Shown here in pieces: positions 63,297-64,000 of a DNA stretch of 64,000 nucleotides (position 1 is the first letter of the stretch; each line of letters opens with the position of its first letter). Both the position numbers and the translations under genes were made by a program. Where the stretch lies: positions 7,254,001 through 7,318,000 of the forward strand of contig NZ_CP034463.1 of assembly GCF_003955715.1 (NCBI RefSeq), given 5' to 3'. The DNA is from Streptomyces aquilus (GTDB lineage: Bacteria > Actinomycetota > Actinomycetes > Streptomycetales > Streptomycetaceae). The notes under the pieces are model-generated. The model did no database searches and had not been told where the DNA came from. It saw only the letters and a program-made list of their open reading frames with translations.

Positions 63297-63995
63297 ATGC
63301 GGCTCACCCCCACCGAACGCGACCGCCTGCTGCTCTTCGGCGCCGCCGAGCTGGCCCGCGCCCGCAGGGCCCGCGGCCTCCGGCTCAACGTGCCGGAGGC
63401 CACCGCGCTCATCGCGGACACCGTGTGCGAGGCAGCCCGGGACGGCGCCCGGCTCGCCGAGGCCATCGAGCGCGCCCGCGCCGTCCTCGGCCCGGACGAC
63501 GTGCTGCCCGGCGTCGCGGACGTCGTCACCGAGGTGCATGTCGAGGCCGTCTTCGACGACGGCTCGCGGCTCGCGGTGGTCTCCGACCCCATCGGGGGTG
63601 GCGGGCTCGCGGAGCAGGCGCCGGGCGCGCTGCTGCCGGGGCCCGCGCACCCCGAGCCGGAGGCGGTCGTACGGCTGACGGTCACCAACACGGCCGGCGT
63701 CCCCGTCTCGGTCACCTCCCACTTCCACTTCTTCGAAGCCAACCCGCGCCTCGACTTCGCCCGCGCCGCCGCCTACGGCATGCGGCTCGCCGTGCCCGCC
63801 GGGTCGTCGGTGCGGTTCGGGCCGGGGGAGTCGCTGGAGGTCGGGCTCGTGCCGATCGGCGGGGCGCGCGTGGCCATCGGCTTCGCCGGGCTCGTGGACG
63901 GGGAGCTGGACGCGCCGGGGGTCCGGGAAGAGGCGCTGCGGAGGGCTGCCGCCTGCGGCTACCTGGGGGCAAGCACTGAGGAGGTCGTCGTATGA
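63297..63995 (+). CDS. ureAB: Urease gamma-beta fusion subunit (UreAB)
   Basis: A 232-residue fusion of the two small urease subunits. Residues 1-100 are the gamma subunit (RLTPTERDRLLLFGAAELAR, LNVPEATALIADTVCEAARD, LPGVADVVTEVHVEAVF). After a linker, residues 120-220 are the beta subunit (RLTVTNTAGVPVSVTSHFHF, FFEANPRLDFARAAAYGMRLAV). Separate genes are usual in many bacteria; the fused form is known in some actinobacteria. Urease hydrolyses urea to ammonia and CO2. The stop overlaps the next ATG by four bases (ATGA), as expected for ureC. Confidence 0.92.
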   Translation: MRLTPTERDRLLLFGAAELARARRARGLRLNVPEATALIADTVCEAARDGARLAEAIERARAVLGPDDVLPGVADVVTEVHVEAVFDDGSRLAVVSDPIGGGGLAEQAPGALLPGPAHPEPEAVVRLTVTNTAGVPVSVTSHFHFFEANPRLDFARAAAYGMRLAVPAGSSVRFGPGESLEVGLVPIGGARVAIGFAGLVDGELDAPGVREEALRRAAACGYLGASTEEVVV

Positions 63996-64000
63996 GCCGC
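63992..64000 (+). CDS. ureC: Start of urease alpha subunit UreC (window truncated)
   Basis: Only ATG AGC CGC (MSR) is visible, overlapping the stop of ureAB (ATGA). UreC proteins often begin MSR in Streptomyces, and it follows UreAB in every urease operon. This is inference from position and three residues. Confidence 0.5.

Overview
The window is chromosomal DNA from a high-GC actinomycete, almost certainly a Streptomyces. Third codon positions are nearly all G or C, GTG starts are frequent, and the gene order gatC-gatA-x-gatB, ilvB-ilvN-ilvC-serA and leuB-ilvE is that of the Streptomyces core chromosome. There are Tat-type and lipobox secreted proteins, a LAL-type LuxR regulator and two multidomain cyclic-di-GMP proteins. 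On reading the predicted genes I found only one in-frame TTA (leucine) codon, in the RmdB-like c-di-GMP gene. I saw no rRNA, tRNA, CRISPR array, prophage or insertion sequence.

Layout. 1-6040: end of an M1-type peptidase gene, a TRIC-type channel, a membrane esterase, a thioesterase, a DinB/mycothiol-type protein beside a decayed WYL regulator, a repeat-rich small lipoprotein, and a FabR-like TetR gene divergent from two small membrane proteins. 6105-14893: cysteine desulfurase and mnmA (tRNA 2-thiouridine), a Tat amidase, a hydrolase, DUF427, LOG, SDR, a MetE-type catalytic-domain protein and NAD-dependent DNA ligase. 15164-21158: a membrane GGDEF-EAL protein, then the GatCAB amidotransferase genes with a small membrane protein between gatA and gatB. 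21242-30023: methyltransferase, MMPL exporter, GNAT, small membrane or hypothetical proteins and a giant LAL regulator. 30061-34000: a PQQ-type sugar dehydrogenase lipoprotein, a striking 29-bp minisatellite, an aldo/keto reductase and a hydroxyacid dehydrogenase. 34107-42996: two small ORFs, a second GGDEF-EAL protein with a degenerate EAL domain, then ilvBNC (with an obvious leader-peptide attenuator) and serA. 43062-50130: a TetR/MFS efflux pair and an Opp/Nik-type ABC importer with a fused double permease behind a Zur-box-like operator. 50227-54171: PucR regulator and proline catabolism. 54221-59196: hydrolase, MDR oxidoreductase/LysR pair, a 43-aa ORF and a Tat/lipobox purple acid phosphatase. 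59352-64000: leuB, ilvE, an NCS1 permease, and a urease gamma-beta fusion running into the start of ureC.

How the genes work together. Branched-chain amino acid synthesis (ilvBNC, leuB, ilvE), serine synthesis (serA) and proline degradation form the metabolic core. The translation-quality genes (cysteine desulfurase/mnmA and gatCAB) form a second group. Two c-di-GMP proteins flank this area: the first looks like an active phosphodiesterase and carries the TTA codon, and the second looks like a cyclase with a dead EAL domain. The best candidates for something not described are the Zur-box-linked oligopeptide/nickel-type importer, the TTA codon in the c-di-GMP gene, the His-rich ORF coupled to the second c-di-GMP gene, and a recurring pattern of short tandem duplications spanning stop codons.
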